Assembly (NCBI GenBank): GCA_013399895.1
Contig: VXBA01001255.1
Span: forward strand, 1,650,207-1,714,206
Reading direction: 5' to 3'
DNA from: Serilophus lunatus
Lineage: Eukaryota > Chordata > Aves > Passeriformes > Eurylaimidae
Length of the DNA stretch: 64,000 nt
Below the pieces are notes generated by a model. The model did not search any database. It worked only from the letters and a program-made list of their open reading frames with translations, and had not been told where the DNA came from. Shown piece after piece: positions 52,972-63,036 of the stretch (position 1 is its first letter; each line of letters begins with the position of its first letter). Made by a program: the position numbers and the translations under genes.

Positions 52972-52991
52972 TCTGCCCCCCCAGTTGCCAG
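52972..52991 (-). promoter_or_regulatory. ADD3: CTCF-like motif, weak
   Basis: On the minus strand the sequence reads ACTGGCAACTGGGGGGCAGA. This resembles the CTCF core with about two core mismatches. It lies about 180 bases before exon 3. Confidence 0.25.
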
Positions 52992-53174
52992 TGCTTAGCA
53001 TACAAAGTTTAGGTTGGATGGTTAAAGTCTGGCAAAGTTATAAGCAGCTAAAAACAAGGTCTAAGGGGAAGTTTCATGTAACATTAGTAAGAGGCAAAGC
53101 TACCAGCCCCACCTATAATAGAAATATGATTATCAAAGCCAGGTTTCCTTGATGATTCTCAAATGTTTCTACAG

Positions 53175-53313
53175 GCTTTTAGAGAAGATCTGGAATGCCT
53201 TATTCAAGAACAGATGAAGAAGGGTAATAACCCCACTGGACTGCTTGCATTACAGCAGATTGCTGAATACATCACAGCGAGCACTTTTACAGGTTTTTCC
53301 TCATCTTCACTCA
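53175..53313 (+). CDS. ADD3: ADD3 coding exon, residues 66-112 (part)
   Basis: The exon starts after ACAG and reads AFREDLECLIQEQMKKG, then NPTGLLALQQIAEYI and GFSSSSL. The first part is the conserved adducin helix-rich head before the aldolase-like core. It has 139 bases, so it ends in phase 1: the last A joins GC of the next exon to form Ser112. The donor is the strong GTAAGT at 53314. LLALQQIA(E/D) is shared by all adducins. The segment after TGF is variable among paralogues and is Ser-rich here. The skipped-exon product would be out of frame, so this exon should be constitutive. Confidence 0.97.
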
Positions 53314-54764
53314 GTAAGTGAATTATACGTACAATTGCACTTTTTCTTTTTTTTTTTATTGTCACTAGCAATGCTGGGATCTCCACTTTCTTTGAATAAA
53401 AATTCTGTCAGAGCTTGCTTCAGCTGTGAAGCAATACAGATGGTGGCCTTAACTTGCATTTTTAGGCTTCTCTCTCTCAAATTTTTGATTTGTATAATGA
53501 TATCCAAAATAGTTGGGATCCCCACACTCAGTTATTCTATAATTTCCTAATAAAAGTTTAACTGGGATAGGGAACAAAATGTTATTATTAACATAAGCAT
53601 AAACTGAGATGTGAAGTACATTGCCGTTTGGATTGTTTATTTTTCTACTCTTGCATACAAATTGTTACTAAAAAAAACAACTGAGAGAAAAGAATACCCT
53701 GGCAAACTGAATCATTACACAAACAGCTCCCACAGTTAAAAACAGCTTGTAGGCTGCACTCTAGTTATAGAGATGTCCCTGGGATCTTTCAGTTCACAAC
53801 CAAGTTCTTCTTTCCAACTCCTCAAGTACTGAAATGTTCAAGTCAGTTTAAGTTCTGTGGGTGGACATCATATGGGAGCTTACAAGCCTGAAGTACAGTG
53901 GCAGCTGTCGGCATTCATAATTTTTTGAGAATTGGTCCCAAAATGGTGCTTTAGAGCTCATTTAACAAAAAAGTGGAAGAGAATGACAGAGAGCCCAAGC
54001 AATCTCATTTTCACATCTCTGGTTGGTTCCTGAGACTCTGAGTCCAACTGTTGTCTGTGCTGAGTTTGCCCAGAGACAGTGGTGACTGATCTCGAAGAGC
54101 ACACTGTTTTTGTTGAAAACAAAAATGGCTTTTACTTCTTCTGGTCAAAACTCTCCCTGTAAACAAAGGTTGTAAGCTGTCAAAAAGATATGCATTCATG
54201 GAGGGGAGAAGGGTGTGTCTGTGTAGTCACAAGTCAAAGAGAGAAACTGATCTTTGTGATTTCTTTGTTTAGAGGTGATCCCATCTGTCTAAAGGTTTGA
54301 GAACTCTTGCACTAACCCTAATTTCTTCGTTAGGAGAGAATTGAAGTGCTAAGACTGAGATATCTCTTCAAATTAGCTGTACTGGTGTCAGAAGTCCATA
54401 AGGAATGTGTTCTCCTGTAGCAAAAAAAAAACCCCAAAGTAAAAATACTTCATTAGTGACAAATAAATTACAATTCCAGTTCTATATAGTATATTGATTC
54501 AGGAGAAAACTCAGGAAAACCTTTATTTCACATCTCTTATGTTTTGGAAAGAGATGAAGACTTAAATTTGGATATGGTTCCTACTGTCTTTAAGTCACAG
54601 TTGTTTCAGTAACAAACTTAGAAACCCCAGCAGTGAAGTTCCAGTCTAACAATTTTTGGCACTGCTACGCTAACAGTTTCAGTATACTGCTTCTGCAAGA
54701 TCATGACATAGCTAGAAGTTGATTAATTGTCCAACTGACCATCATCTTTTTGTCTGTTTTTCAG
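53314..54764 (+). other. ADD3: ADD3 intron 3
   Basis: 1451 bases, GTAAGT to TTTTTCAG. Nothing beyond short A/T runs is visible. Open frames inside lack splice support. Confidence 0.9.
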
Positions 54765-54916
54765 GCCATGGAATGATTACACCCATCAATGACCTACCTG
54801 GGATAGATACCTCCTCGTTTGTTAAGGGAGAAAAACTTACTCGCTGCAAGTTAGCCAGTTTATATAGATTGGTTGACTTGTTTGGGTGGGCACATTTGCC
54901 AAATGCCTATATCACA
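54765..54916 (+). CDS. ADD3: ADD3 coding exon, residues 112-162
   Basis: The exon completes Ser112 and reads HGMITPINDLPGIDTSSFV, KGEKLTRCKLASLYRLVD, LFGWAHLPNAYIT. The KLTRCKLASLYRLVDLFGW stretch marks the start of the class II aldolase/adducin head domain, the globular part that mediates oligomerisation. The fold is shared with fuculose-phosphate aldolase, but no enzyme activity is known for adducins. It has 152 bases and ends in phase 0 at ACA before GTAAGT. The acceptor has a long pyrimidine tract (CATCTTTTTGTCTGTTTTTCAG). Confidence 0.97.
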
Positions 54917-55029
54917 GTAAGTGTTTTAGAGAATAAAAGGTTTTATTTAGAATCTTACCTATTCATTCAAATTATTTTTCCCCCTGAATAAAAATCAGTT
55001 CAGTAATCCATTTTCTTCTTCCTTTGCAG
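54917..55029 (+). other. ADD3: ADD3 intron 4 (113 bases)
   Basis: A short intron, GTAAGT to CTTTGCAG. The following exon itself begins GTAAGAGTAAGC, so two donor-like strings flank this intron. Confidence 0.95.
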
Positions 55030-55110
55030 GTAAGAGTAAGCAAAGAACATGACCATATTCTAATCATTCCAAGAGGTCTGTCCTTTTCTGAAGCTTCAGC
55101 TTCTAATTTG
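55030..55110 (+). CDS. ADD3: ADD3 coding exon, residues 163-189
   Basis: 27 codons, both boundaries in phase 0: VRVSKEHDHILIIPRGLSF, then SEASASNL. In class II aldolase folds this is the strand region where the protein sequence runs from the first helix to 'GLSFSE.ASNLVKV', a segment conserved in all adducins. The frame is fixed because the neighbours end and begin in phase 0. The exon begins with GTAAGAGTAAGC, which looks like a donor but is read as Val-Arg-Val-Ser. The true donor is GTATGT after TTG. Confidence 0.96.
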
Positions 55111-56162
55111 GTATGTGATTCACCTGCTGTAATAACCAGCAAGGCTCAACCTGTTTTCTAAAATACTTCTGTGGCTGCTAAAATGAACTTCTAATCTGTA
55201 ATCATGTTGGTTGTTTGGGGTTTTTTATTATTTACCTATCAGATGAGTAGCTGATCAGTTGTTTAGATACTAGCATCCTTTGTTCTCACCATTTCTTCTT
55301 GGGTTTAGCTTTACTTTCTGTTGCTTTGTTTTCAGCTTCAAGGTGGAGCAGCAAAGTTTTGTTTTCCCATCTGCTGAAGCTCATCAAATAGCCTCAGTGT
55401 AGCAGCAACCTTTTGTAACCTGACAGTGTGTTAATACATATGAAAGTACTCCGTAGGAGTAGTGTCAGTAGAATCAGCTCTTTTTAAGTGGAGGAAAAAA
55501 GTTGAATAATCTTCCCTAGGCCCAACAAATTAGCTGAGTGAAATTACAGGCTGGTATTTAGGCAATGGTAGTTGCTAAATCACACATTTTTTGGTGCAGA
55601 ACCTGCCATATGTTCTTCATGTCAGTACATCTCTGTGAAGAAACTACCTCTAGGTGAAAGGAGTACCAGATTGAGATTGATAGCATTGCATAGCAAACAA
55701 AGAACCAAAATACCTTGAGATATGAGCCTGCTGTTGGTTTTTGTTGATCTAGAAATTATTATTTTAATGTACCCATAAAATTGGAAATTCTTTATGCATT
55801 TTAATGTTCTTACTGGAAATTTCTCAGAGGCTGAATCTTCGTCATATTTAAAATACACAAAATGTTAATGAAATTCATTTTTGAAAGTCAGAAACTAGAG
55901 AAGGTTAACTATGCTGAAGTAAAATATATGTTGTATCAGGATCTTATCCTTACTTCTTCCATGGCCAGACATCCAACAAATATACAGGGCTTGTACAGCA
56001 GGATAGTTTATTGATAAACAGATTTATGACTGCTCTCCTACTTTTTTTTTCATGCTGCAAGCTCTAAATATGTTGGGGGAAACAAGAAAGGGAGGGTAGT
56101 TTCTAGGCAATTGAAGTTGTTGCCAATTTTTTGAATATCATTTGTTTGTTTGACTTTTTCAG
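55111..56162 (+). other. ADD3: ADD3 intron 5
   Basis: 1052 bases, GTATGT to CTTTTTCAG. No exon, RNA gene or named repeat is seen. Confidence 0.9.
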
Positions 56163-56312
56163 GTTAAAGTAAACATCCTAGGGGATGTAGTGGACCAGGG
56201 AAGTACAGCTCTCAGCATTGACAGTGTAGGGTTCAGTCCACACGTGGCCATCTACTCCACACGCCCCGACGTCAGATGTGTGATACACATACACACCCCT
56301 GCAACAGCAGCT
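56163..56312 (+). CDS. ADD3: ADD3 coding exon, residues 190-239
   Basis: 50 codons in phase 0. This is the centre of the aldolase-like head: VKVNILGDVVDQGST, GFSPHVAIYSTRPDVRCVIH, IHTPATAA. The RPD(V)xxVIHIHT motif matches the class II aldolase zinc-site motif, and His231 and His233 occupy the positions of two metal ligands. The acidic catalytic residue that precedes this motif in the true aldolases is not obvious (the local sequence is SVGFSPH), in line with adducin being non-enzymatic. The donor is GTAAGT. Confidence 0.97.
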
Positions 56313-57161
56313 GTAAGTCTTCCTTCTGGCATAAAGAGTTAAAGAAAACAACTTTACCTTGTGAACTTAGAGCAGTTTTATTTTTGGTTTTAGTGCCGAC
56401 TTCACACACGTAAAAAAGGTCTGAGGTTATCAAATAAGAAAAAAAGAAAGAAATATGGGATAGGGATAAACTGATGCTTAGAAATTACTATACTCAAGCT
56501 GAGGAGGTTGTAAAGTATATAGTTTACAAATGCATCATTTATAGCATCCTAGACAATATATTGTGCTGTATACATCATCACTCACATTATGCAGAACCAG
56601 CTTTTAAGTGGCTTAATTAGTAGTTACGTTCAGTTTGGATTTACCTCACTATTAAAATGTTGTAGTTAATATAAATTTAAAATGTTCTGTATTAGGATAA
56701 TGAAAATGTAAGGAGACTTGAAAGAATTGGCTTAAAATAAATAAACTAATATTATTTTATCTATAAATATGTCTGCATTCCTTTACAGACAAAAAACCCA
56801 GGAATTAATAGTTTCTTTTATACTAGCTTTTAGAAATTATAAATGTGAGAAAAAAGGAAAAACCTTTAAGTAAGCTTATGCTGAGAAGTAAACATGGATA
56901 AAACTCACAAAAATTAACTCTGTTGGGATAATTTGTCTTTCCCTCTAATGAATCTGTCCCTGAGCTGGGTAGCAGTACCTCTGTCACCCTATTGCAAGTT
57001 AGACTGTTGGTTGGGGGTTTGTTTCTAACCTTTCACCAGCGAGTTTGTCATTCTTCTAGCAAAGATACAAAGTACACTCTGCTACGGCTTGGGTGGTTGA
57101 GATGTGAGTTTAAAGAGTTTCATGTTGTCCTAGTCATCAGCACTTCATTTTCATGAAACAG
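56313..57161 (+). other. ADD3: ADD3 intron 6
   Basis: 849 bases, GTAAGT to GAAACAG. It is AT-rich, with no other feature seen. The acceptor's pyrimidine tract is broken by ATGAAA just before the AG and looks weaker than the others. Confidence 0.9.
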
Positions 57162-57305
57162 GTTTCCTCTATGAAGTGTGGCATCCTTCCCATATCACAA
57201 GAGGCTCTGATTCTGGGAGATGTTGCTTATTACAACTACCAGGGATCTCTTGATGAACAGGAAGAGAGAATTCAGCTTCAAAAAGTTCTTGGACCCAGTT
57301 GCAAG
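57162..57305 (+). CDS. ADD3: ADD3 coding exon, residues 240-287
   Basis: 48 codons in phase 0: VSSMKCGILPISQEALILGD, VAYYNYQGSL, DEQEERIQLQKVLGPSCK. It continues the aldolase-like head. The YYNYQGSLDEQEE segment is typical of gamma-adducin. The donor AAG/GTATTC is weak at positions +4 to +6, and the following intron is only 88 bases, so retention of that intron is conceivable. If the intron were retained, translation would stop at a TAA 21 codons into it. Confidence 0.97.
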
Positions 57306-57393
57306 GTATTCAACCTCATTCATGCTTTTCATAAACAATTTTCATGTCCTGTGCCAGTTTCTACCATTTAACATTAGTGTCTTCATTTACTAG
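57306..57393 (+). other. ADD3: ADD3 intron 7, 88-base mini-intron
   Basis: It begins GTATTC and ends TTTACTAG. It is the shortest intron in the window. Its length is not a multiple of three and it contains an in-frame TAA near 57369. Confidence 0.95.
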
Positions 57394-57492
57394 GTATTAG
57401 TCTTGAGAAACCATGGTGTGGTAGCACTAGGGGAGACACTGGAAGAAGCATTCCACTATATTTTCAATGTGCAACTGGCCTGTGAAACACAG
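57394..57492 (+). CDS. ADD3: ADD3 coding exon, residues 288-320
   Basis: 33 codons in phase 0: VLVLRNHGVVALGETLEEAF, HYIFNVQLACETQ. The RNHG motif (His294) corresponds to the third metal-ligand histidine of class II aldolases and is conserved in adducins. The exon ends the globular head. The donor is CAG/GTGAGA. Reading through the donor stays open for over 50 codons, but that extension lacks family similarity, so the splice site is used to define the end. Confidence 0.97.
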
Positions 57493-58517
57493 GTGAGAGA
57501 GAATTTATCTGTATTTAATTTCAAATATTTATGCTGCAGAGTTTTAGATGACATCCCAGATGGGAAGATTTCTAAAGCCACACAATATTTGGGGTTGTGG
57601 AATCCCATAATAATGTGTGCCAGGTCAAAGTCAAAGAAATGGGAATAATCAGGAAAACACAGAGGGAATGGCACAGATACTCCTTCTAGGAAGAGTGACA
57701 CAGTCTCAGTGGTGTTACACTCTGGAGGGTACAGGTTTTGTTCCATGCTGTGCAGAGTGAGCTTCATGCAGAGAGTCTGTCACACAGTACATTTGGTGGC
57801 ACTCGCTGCATGTGGAACTGTGACTAAAGATCTCTCGAGAGCCAGCTCGTTTATTGAAGCTGAATGTTGTGACAAGAAAAAAGCTTCTCTCTATAATCAC
57901 AGAGATTTGTAAAGGCAAATTAAAAAAGGTCTTCAGGGCAACTGTAGGAGTGGCATATTTAAAAATAACTTGAGTCGCAGAATAATTCATTTCCATTTTG
58001 TCTGACCTACGTAGTTAAATATCTAGATGTTATCTATAACCTGTGGAGATAACCCACTGAAACTGTACTCACCCTCCATAGCTTTTAAACCCATGCCTAG
58101 AAACTTTCTTTGTTTTAATTTGTTCTCTAATGATTCTGTCCTCCCATGGGAGGAATTCAGAGGTGCAAGTGCCAGTCTCACAGTCCTTCCTTTTCCTCCC
58201 TTGCCCTGCAATTTATTTTGAGTTCAGTTACTCATTCATTTTGAAACATATAAAAATGAAAAAAAAATTACTCTTGTGATGGAGAAAAATGTTTTTAAGA
58301 TACTCTGAAAGCAAGTATTAAACCTACTCCTGTTTGAATCTACTTTTTTTAAAGTATTCGCAAATAATAATACTATTCATAACAGTCACTTGCTTTGTAT
58401 TTTAATACCTTTTTTTTTGGACAGTAGAAAACTACTTAAGCATGATCTGCTGTGAATTCAGAAAAGCAGAGAATATAAAGGCTTTTTCACAAATGAAATA
58501 ACCATTGATGTCTCCAG
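57493..58517 (+). other. ADD3: ADD3 intron 8
   Basis: 1025 bases, GTGAGA to TGTCTCCAG. No exon or known repeat is seen. Confidence 0.9.
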
Positions 58518-58700
58518 GTCCATGCATTAGCTGGAGCAGGTGGGATAGACAATCTCCTACTACTGGATCTGCAGAAGTTCAAGCCTTCCACCCATGCTGT
58601 GGCAGCAATGGGAGGAGGTGGAGTTAATATGGCTTCACAACAAAAGTGGAAAGTTGGGGAGCAAGAATTTGAAGCCCTGATGCGGATGCTGGACAATCTG
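58518..58700 (+). CDS. ADD3: ADD3 coding exon, residues 321-381
   Basis: 61 codons in phase 0, from VHALAGAGGIDNLLLLD through MGGGGVNMAS to KWKVGEQEFEALMRMLDNL. This is the start of the neck region, which in adducins supports oligomerisation and, with the tail, spectrin-actin binding. The EQEFEALMRMLDNL end is shared with alpha-adducin. The middle (residues 341-360, FKPSTHAVAAMGGGG) is the variable part between paralogues. The acceptor has a poor pyrimidine tract (ACCATTGATGTCTCCAG) and the donor is GTGAGA. Confidence 0.97.
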
Positions 58701-59868
58701 GTGAGAGCACATTGTTGGTGATGTCCATATAGTCCCTGTAAGATTTTGTGTGTAGGATTAGGTTCTGTAAAGCAAACAATTTTTTCTGGTGACTTTTCAA
58801 ATAAAGACAAAGTAACTTTAAGAGCATATAAAATCTTTCCTGCTTAGTCTGGGTTTTCATATGTCACTGTTTCTGACAGTGGTATTCTGTCTGATAAGAA
58901 TTTGTAATACTTTGAACTTCGGTTTTGTCCAACCATCTTACAAACATAATTTGCACTTTACAGAAGCTTGATAGTAAAAATATATTGTAATTACCACCCA
59001 GTAAATAAACATGGCAAATTCCCTCCATATTTTGTTGTTAACTCTACTATTAGAAGAGAAGGCTTCAGGGAAACCTTACTGAGGCTTTTCAGTACCTTAA
59101 AGGGGCTTATAAAAAGGAGGGAAAGGTTCTGCCATTATCTGACTGTATAAAAAGTCCAAGGGGCAATGGTTTTAGACTGACAAGAATGCAGATATAGATT
59201 AGATATTAGGAAGAAATTCCTTTCTGTGAGGATGGTGAATCACTGGCACAGGTTTCCCACAGAAGTTGCAGATGCCTCAGCTCTGGAAGTTTTTAGGGCC
59301 TGGCTGGCTGGGGTTTTGAGCAACCTGATCTAGTGAATGGCATCCCTACCTATGGCAGGGGGCTTGGAATGGATCTTTGGGGTTACTTCCAGCCCAAACC
59401 ATTCTGTGGTAGGGAATAAGATGATAATTCATTTTTTTTCAAAATGTCCATTTCACTGCTCTGTGAATTCTGGAACAGCCTTCCATAGCAATAGAGTGAG
59501 GAATGGGGGAGTATCATGAGCTGGGATGTGCCACTGTGCAAGACAGACAAATCCCCTCGTGAAAGCTGCCTAGGGCATAAGCTGAGCAGGGGGTCATTTG
59601 GTGGCCACACATTTTGCAAAGGAAGGAGGAAAGTGGAGTCTTGTCCAACTGCTGCTGTACTGTGTTGTAATTGGGTCTCCTCAATGTAAATAGCATGAAT
59701 GAATGATGGACAACACCACCAGCCAGTTCTCTGAAGAGCTTAGTGGACCTGCTTAGGGCAGCACAAAAAATCCACGACTTCTTTGGATACCTTTTTCTGA
59801 TTTTTAATAAAAAATTCTTTTTGTTTTATTTTTTAAAAACACTCTTTTTCTTTTTTCTTTCTCCACAG
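58701..59868 (+). other. ADD3: ADD3 intron 9, contains a CR1
   Basis: 1168 bases, GTGAGA to CTCCACAG. It holds the sense-oriented CR1 at 59051-59409 and ends in a long T-rich stretch that serves as the pyrimidine tract. Confidence 0.92.
59051..59409 (+). mobile_element. CR1 LINE 3'-end copy, sense to ADD3
   Basis: The sequence follows the CR1 3' region in sense orientation: GAAGAGAAGGCTTCAGGGAA, CTTTTCAGTACCTTAAAGGG, ATTAGATATTAGGAAGAAAT, CACTGGCACAGGTTTCCC, GAGCAACCTGATCTAGTG and finally CCAAACCATTCTGTGG, which matches the terminal ATTCTGTG octamer. The copy is about 360 bases, 5'-truncated, and carries only the last codons of pol and the 3' UTR. It sits within intron 9 and does not touch an exon. 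Confidence 0.95.
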
Positions 59869-60126
59869 GGATACAGAACTGGCTATGCCTATAGGCAGCC
59901 ATTAGTCAGGGAAAAACCCAGACATAAGAGCGATGTCGAGATCCCAGCCACTGTGACTGCCTTTTCCTTTGAAGATGATACAGTCCCACTTTCCCCCCTG
60001 AAATTCCTTGCACAGAGACAACAGAGAGAAAAGACAAGATGGCTGAACTCTCCAAACACATACTTGAAAGTTAATGTGCCTGAGGAGTCCTGGAATGGGG
60101 AAACCAGTCCCAGGACTAAGATCACG
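59869..60126 (+). CDS. ADD3: ADD3 coding exon, residues 382-467
   Basis: 86 codons in phase 0, the longest exon here: GYRTGYAYRQPLVREKPRHK, SDVEIPATVTAFSFEDDTVP, LSPLKFLAQRQQREKTRWLN, SPNTYLKVNVPEES, NGETSPRTKIT. GYRTGY(A/P)YR and QQREKTRWLNS are adducin signatures in the neck-to-tail junction, while the SFEDDTVPLSPLK and SPNTYLKVNVPEE segments are of gamma type. The basic and Ser/Thr-Pro-rich end looks like a likely phosphorylation region. The donor is ACG/GTACGT. The acceptor follows an excellent pyrimidine tract. Confidence 0.97.
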
Positions 60127-61193
60127 GTACGTAGATATTTGGGGCAGAAACTTAGTTTTTGCCCTACTTGAAAATAAATTATAACAGTTTGTATGAGTAA
60201 ATCTTTAACAGGATTTGCAAATAAGTTTATAGAGCAAATTAAAATAGGCTTTTCAGATATTTAATGACATTGGTACTGAGGGTCCCCTCTGTTTGTGATG
60301 GGAGATAAATTGTTTGGAAGAGTAACAGTTTATGATAAAATTTAACAATAGTTTCCCTGTTATTACTGGCTCTTCTGATTCCTGAAGCAGAAAACAGTTT
60401 TTCTACTGGATGTTTTTGTGCTCTTAGTTATCCACCAAACATAGTAAAGTTTTCAGTCACCTATGGGCTCTCTTCTTTACATGAGGGAAACAAAAGCTTG
60501 AATTCATCTCTGGCTGCCCCTTTCCTGTTTGTGAGCCTGCTGAAAACAGCTTTCAAAGGGTTTGTTCATACTGTGGCTTTTAGTGATCAAAGTTTTTCCC
60601 CCTCGTGCAGCTCACCAAGATGCTTCCACTTAGTCCCCATCCTGCAGCGAGGTGTTTCTCATGGGACTATGATTTGCTATTTGGCTACTCCCAGTTGCAC
60701 AGGACAACTATGAAAAGCATCAGCTCCTCCTGCTGGCAGGCTGGCAGGTTTCTAAACTTAAGTTTGGGAGAAACACCCTTAGAAACCCTCCTTAGGAAGG
60801 GAAAAAATCTGCAGTCAAAATATGCAGAGGTGGAAGTTGATTGTGTGATCAAGGGCTCTGATCTATGTGCCATTTACCAGGAAGCATGACCCTTCCTAAA
60901 TACAGTGTCACTAGTACACAGTTAATACTGCCTTTTTTAGGACTGTATTTGAGTGTTTACAAAAAGTAATCTTAATTACACGTGTTCAAGGCAACTTAAA
61001 TCCTCGTGGACAAACCCATAAACCTGTAAGGAGTTGCAGTTATTTTGTGGGTGTCATGTGGAATTGAAAATAAAGTCAGAAAGTCCTTCCTTTATATTTC
61101 TTCTTTATCAGTAAGGCAACACTGAGAATTGTTCTTCTCTGTCATGCTGGGAGTTTTAGCTTCTTTCTTTTTTGTTTCCCCCTCCTCTTTAAG
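60127..61193 (+). other. ADD3: ADD3 intron 10
   Basis: 1067 bases, GTACGT to CCTCTTTAAG. Open frames at 60498-60889 have no family similarity or splice support. No repeat is recognised. Confidence 0.9.
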
Positions 61194-61313
61194 TGGATGA
61201 AAGCTGACGACTCCTCCAAGACCAGTGGAGGAACGCCAATCAAAATTGAAGATCCAAACCAATTTGTCCCTCTAAACACAAACCCAAGTGAAGTGTTGGA
61301 AAAGAGAAATAAG
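61194..61313 (+). CDS. ADD3: ADD3 coding exon, residues 468-507
   Basis: 40 codons in phase 0: WMKADDSSKTSGGTPIKIED, PNQFVPLNTNPSEVLEKRNK. The PNQFVPLNTNP-EV-E-RNK motif is conserved in the adducin tail. The acceptor is TTTAAG rather than CAG but follows a rich pyrimidine tract. The donor is AAG/GTAAAG. The exon is in frame if skipped, but no such isoform is known to me. Confidence 0.97.
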
Positions 61314-62576
61314 GTAAAGGAATTTTAATGAACTGAAAATTGTAACATTTCCAAGTAAAATTATATGTTCAAGTAATGATTCAGCAGAGCAGTGAAATAA
61401 CATTTTCAGATGTTCCGATTTTATTAAGAGGTTTCTTACATTATATGTGATTTTTGGCACTGTGAGGCACATATTTAAATGGGTGATACGCATAAAGTCT
61501 GTAGATATATACGCAGTGTATATATATTTAAATTTTGAGTGCAATAATCTGATGAAGGATGAGTATTAACTCTGGAAATGATAGATTGGAAATGGTAGTC
61601 CCTGCTATTTAGTGTTATATTTAGTGGATAATTAGGTGTCAACACAGAGTTTCTGTGCGTCATCTACAGCATGATTCAATCTCGGACTCTAATCTTGCTC
61701 TGCTCTGTTTTAATTTGCCTAGCGCTTATTAAGCTGGAGTTTCTATGGTCCAGTCCTCTTTCTAATGGCAGGGAAAAAAAGAAAATGAGAGATTTTTGTT
61801 GGACCTCTGTGTAAACAGGAATATCTCACTGCTCTTCCCTTCCAGCATATGAGACACTGACTATCAGACTGACCAAATACTCCACCCTCAGCATAACTGT
61901 ATTAACAGATATTCAGAACATTTTTCATTTGATTACGTATTTTTTTCTTTCCTGGAAAGTGCTATTTCAGTATCCTTGGGGACTAAAGTGGAGTTAGAAA
62001 GAGCAACTCCCTTCCTCAGAACTGGAAAGGCATCCTCTAATCATCTAGAGATTAATAATACATGAGCAAGGGGTTTTAAATTGATCCATGTCACTGTCTC
62101 ATAGTTTTTTCCTAATTTTCTGCTGTATAATTTTTTTTTATATGATCTACATTGATATTTATATCTGACCTGTCAATCTCTTAAGCACTGACAATTTGTT
62201 AGTTCAGGAACAGGAAAAACTTTACCAGCATTTGTGACCACAGAGTTCTCTCCAATAGCTGAACATATGTCATTTATGGGGTGAAGAAGACAGGTTCAGA
62301 GACTATTCCTTGGACTTTTTTCTAAATATTGATTTATATGAATTGCAGGGGCTGGGACTGAGGGTGTGGATATTTGTGAGTACTGAAAGGGCTAAACAAC
62401 ATATATTGTGTCTTCAGAGGTGGAAGTATAGTTCTTAATTTTTAGATGCAGCAGCATAGAGCTTGATCCTCCAGCCATTCACTGCTGCCTGTGTTAGTGG
62501 CTTTGCAAAGCTGATGGGCATAGGATTTGTTAAAGTGAAATACATGTTTCTAACCTGGTTTATTTTCTCTGTTTAG
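61314..62576 (+). other. ADD3: ADD3 intron 11
   Basis: 1263 bases, GTAAAG to CTGTTTAG. It is AT-rich. No exon, RNA gene or named repeat is seen. Confidence 0.9.
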
Positions 62577-62666
62577 ATAAGGGAGCAAAACCGATATGAC
62601 CTAAAGACAGCAGGACCACAATCTCAGCTGCTTGCAGGGATTGTTGTGGATAAAAAGCCAAGTTCA
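62577..62666 (+). CDS. ADD3: ADD3 coding exon, residues 508-537
   Basis: 30 codons in phase 0: IREQNRYDLKTAGPQSQLL, then AGIVVDKKPSS. The IREQN-D-K-AGPQSQLL motif is shared by all adducins, and the AGIVVDK continuation is of gamma type. It belongs to the extended, largely unstructured tail. The donor is TCA/GTGAGT. Confidence 0.97.
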
Positions 62667-62915
62667 GTGAGTACAACATAATTTTGCTGCTGCAAAAGGA
62701 CAGTGATTTACAGCTCAGCAGTCAATATTCATTACTATGTCAATGCCTAATAGATGGAATAAGTTTTGTCTGGATGCATGTGCGCTTTAATTCTGTATTC
62801 CCTGCCAATCTGGTGTCACCAAACTTTTGGCAAAAACCAGGAGACAGCAGCTCTGTACCTCTTTCTTTTTGCTTCTTTTTTTAACTGTCAGATTCTGTGG
62901 TTTTCTCTTTTCCAG
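62667..62915 (+). other. ADD3: ADD3 intron 12 (249 bases)
   Basis: GTGAGT to TTTTCCAG with a strong pyrimidine tract. No other feature is seen. Confidence 0.95.
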
Positions 62916-63036
62916 CCAATGCAATTTGATGATGAGCACGCGCCACCAGCACCACCCAACCCGTTCAGCCATCTCACTGAAAAGGAACTGGAAGAGTACA
63001 AGAGAACAATTGAGCGCAAGCAGCAAGGGCTGGAAG
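62916..63036 (+). CDS. ADD3: ADD3 coding exon, residues 538-578 (part)
   Basis: 121 bases: PMQFDDEHAPPAPPNPFSHL, TEKELEEYKRTIERKQQGLE, plus one base of the next codon. The proline-rich PPAPPNPF segment is followed by a charged helix (EKELEEYKRTIERKQQ) typical of the adducin tail and probably coiled. It ends in phase 1, which fits the next exon exactly (G + AT makes Asp578). The donor GAAG/GTCAGC departs from the usual +3 purine. It precedes the exon that is alternatively spliced in mammals. Confidence 0.96.

Larger units (their letters stand above)
40683..53174 (+). other. ADD3: ADD3 intron 2 (12.5 kb)
   Basis: It begins GTGAGT and ends TTTCTACAG. No coding exon or CR1 is visible inside. It contains an imperfect 32-bp tandem duplication (42832-42895), A/T-rich runs around 44100-44130, a GTTT-rich tract (46383-46438), a CpG-richer patch (47220-47500), an (AT)11 run (49327-49348), an 11-bp hairpin (49657-49687) and a reverse-orientation CTCF-like motif (52972-52991). 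Open frames inside are short and unrecognised. Confidence 0.9.

Noticed and set aside
54917..54991. Read-through open frame after exon 4
   Set aside because: It begins at a consensus GTAAGT donor, and the continuation lacks adducin similarity, which resumes at 55030.
57493..57648. Read-through open frame after exon 8
   Set aside because: The frame stays open past the donor GTGAGA, but the added residues have no adducin similarity and the next exon (58518) continues the family sequence in phase 0.
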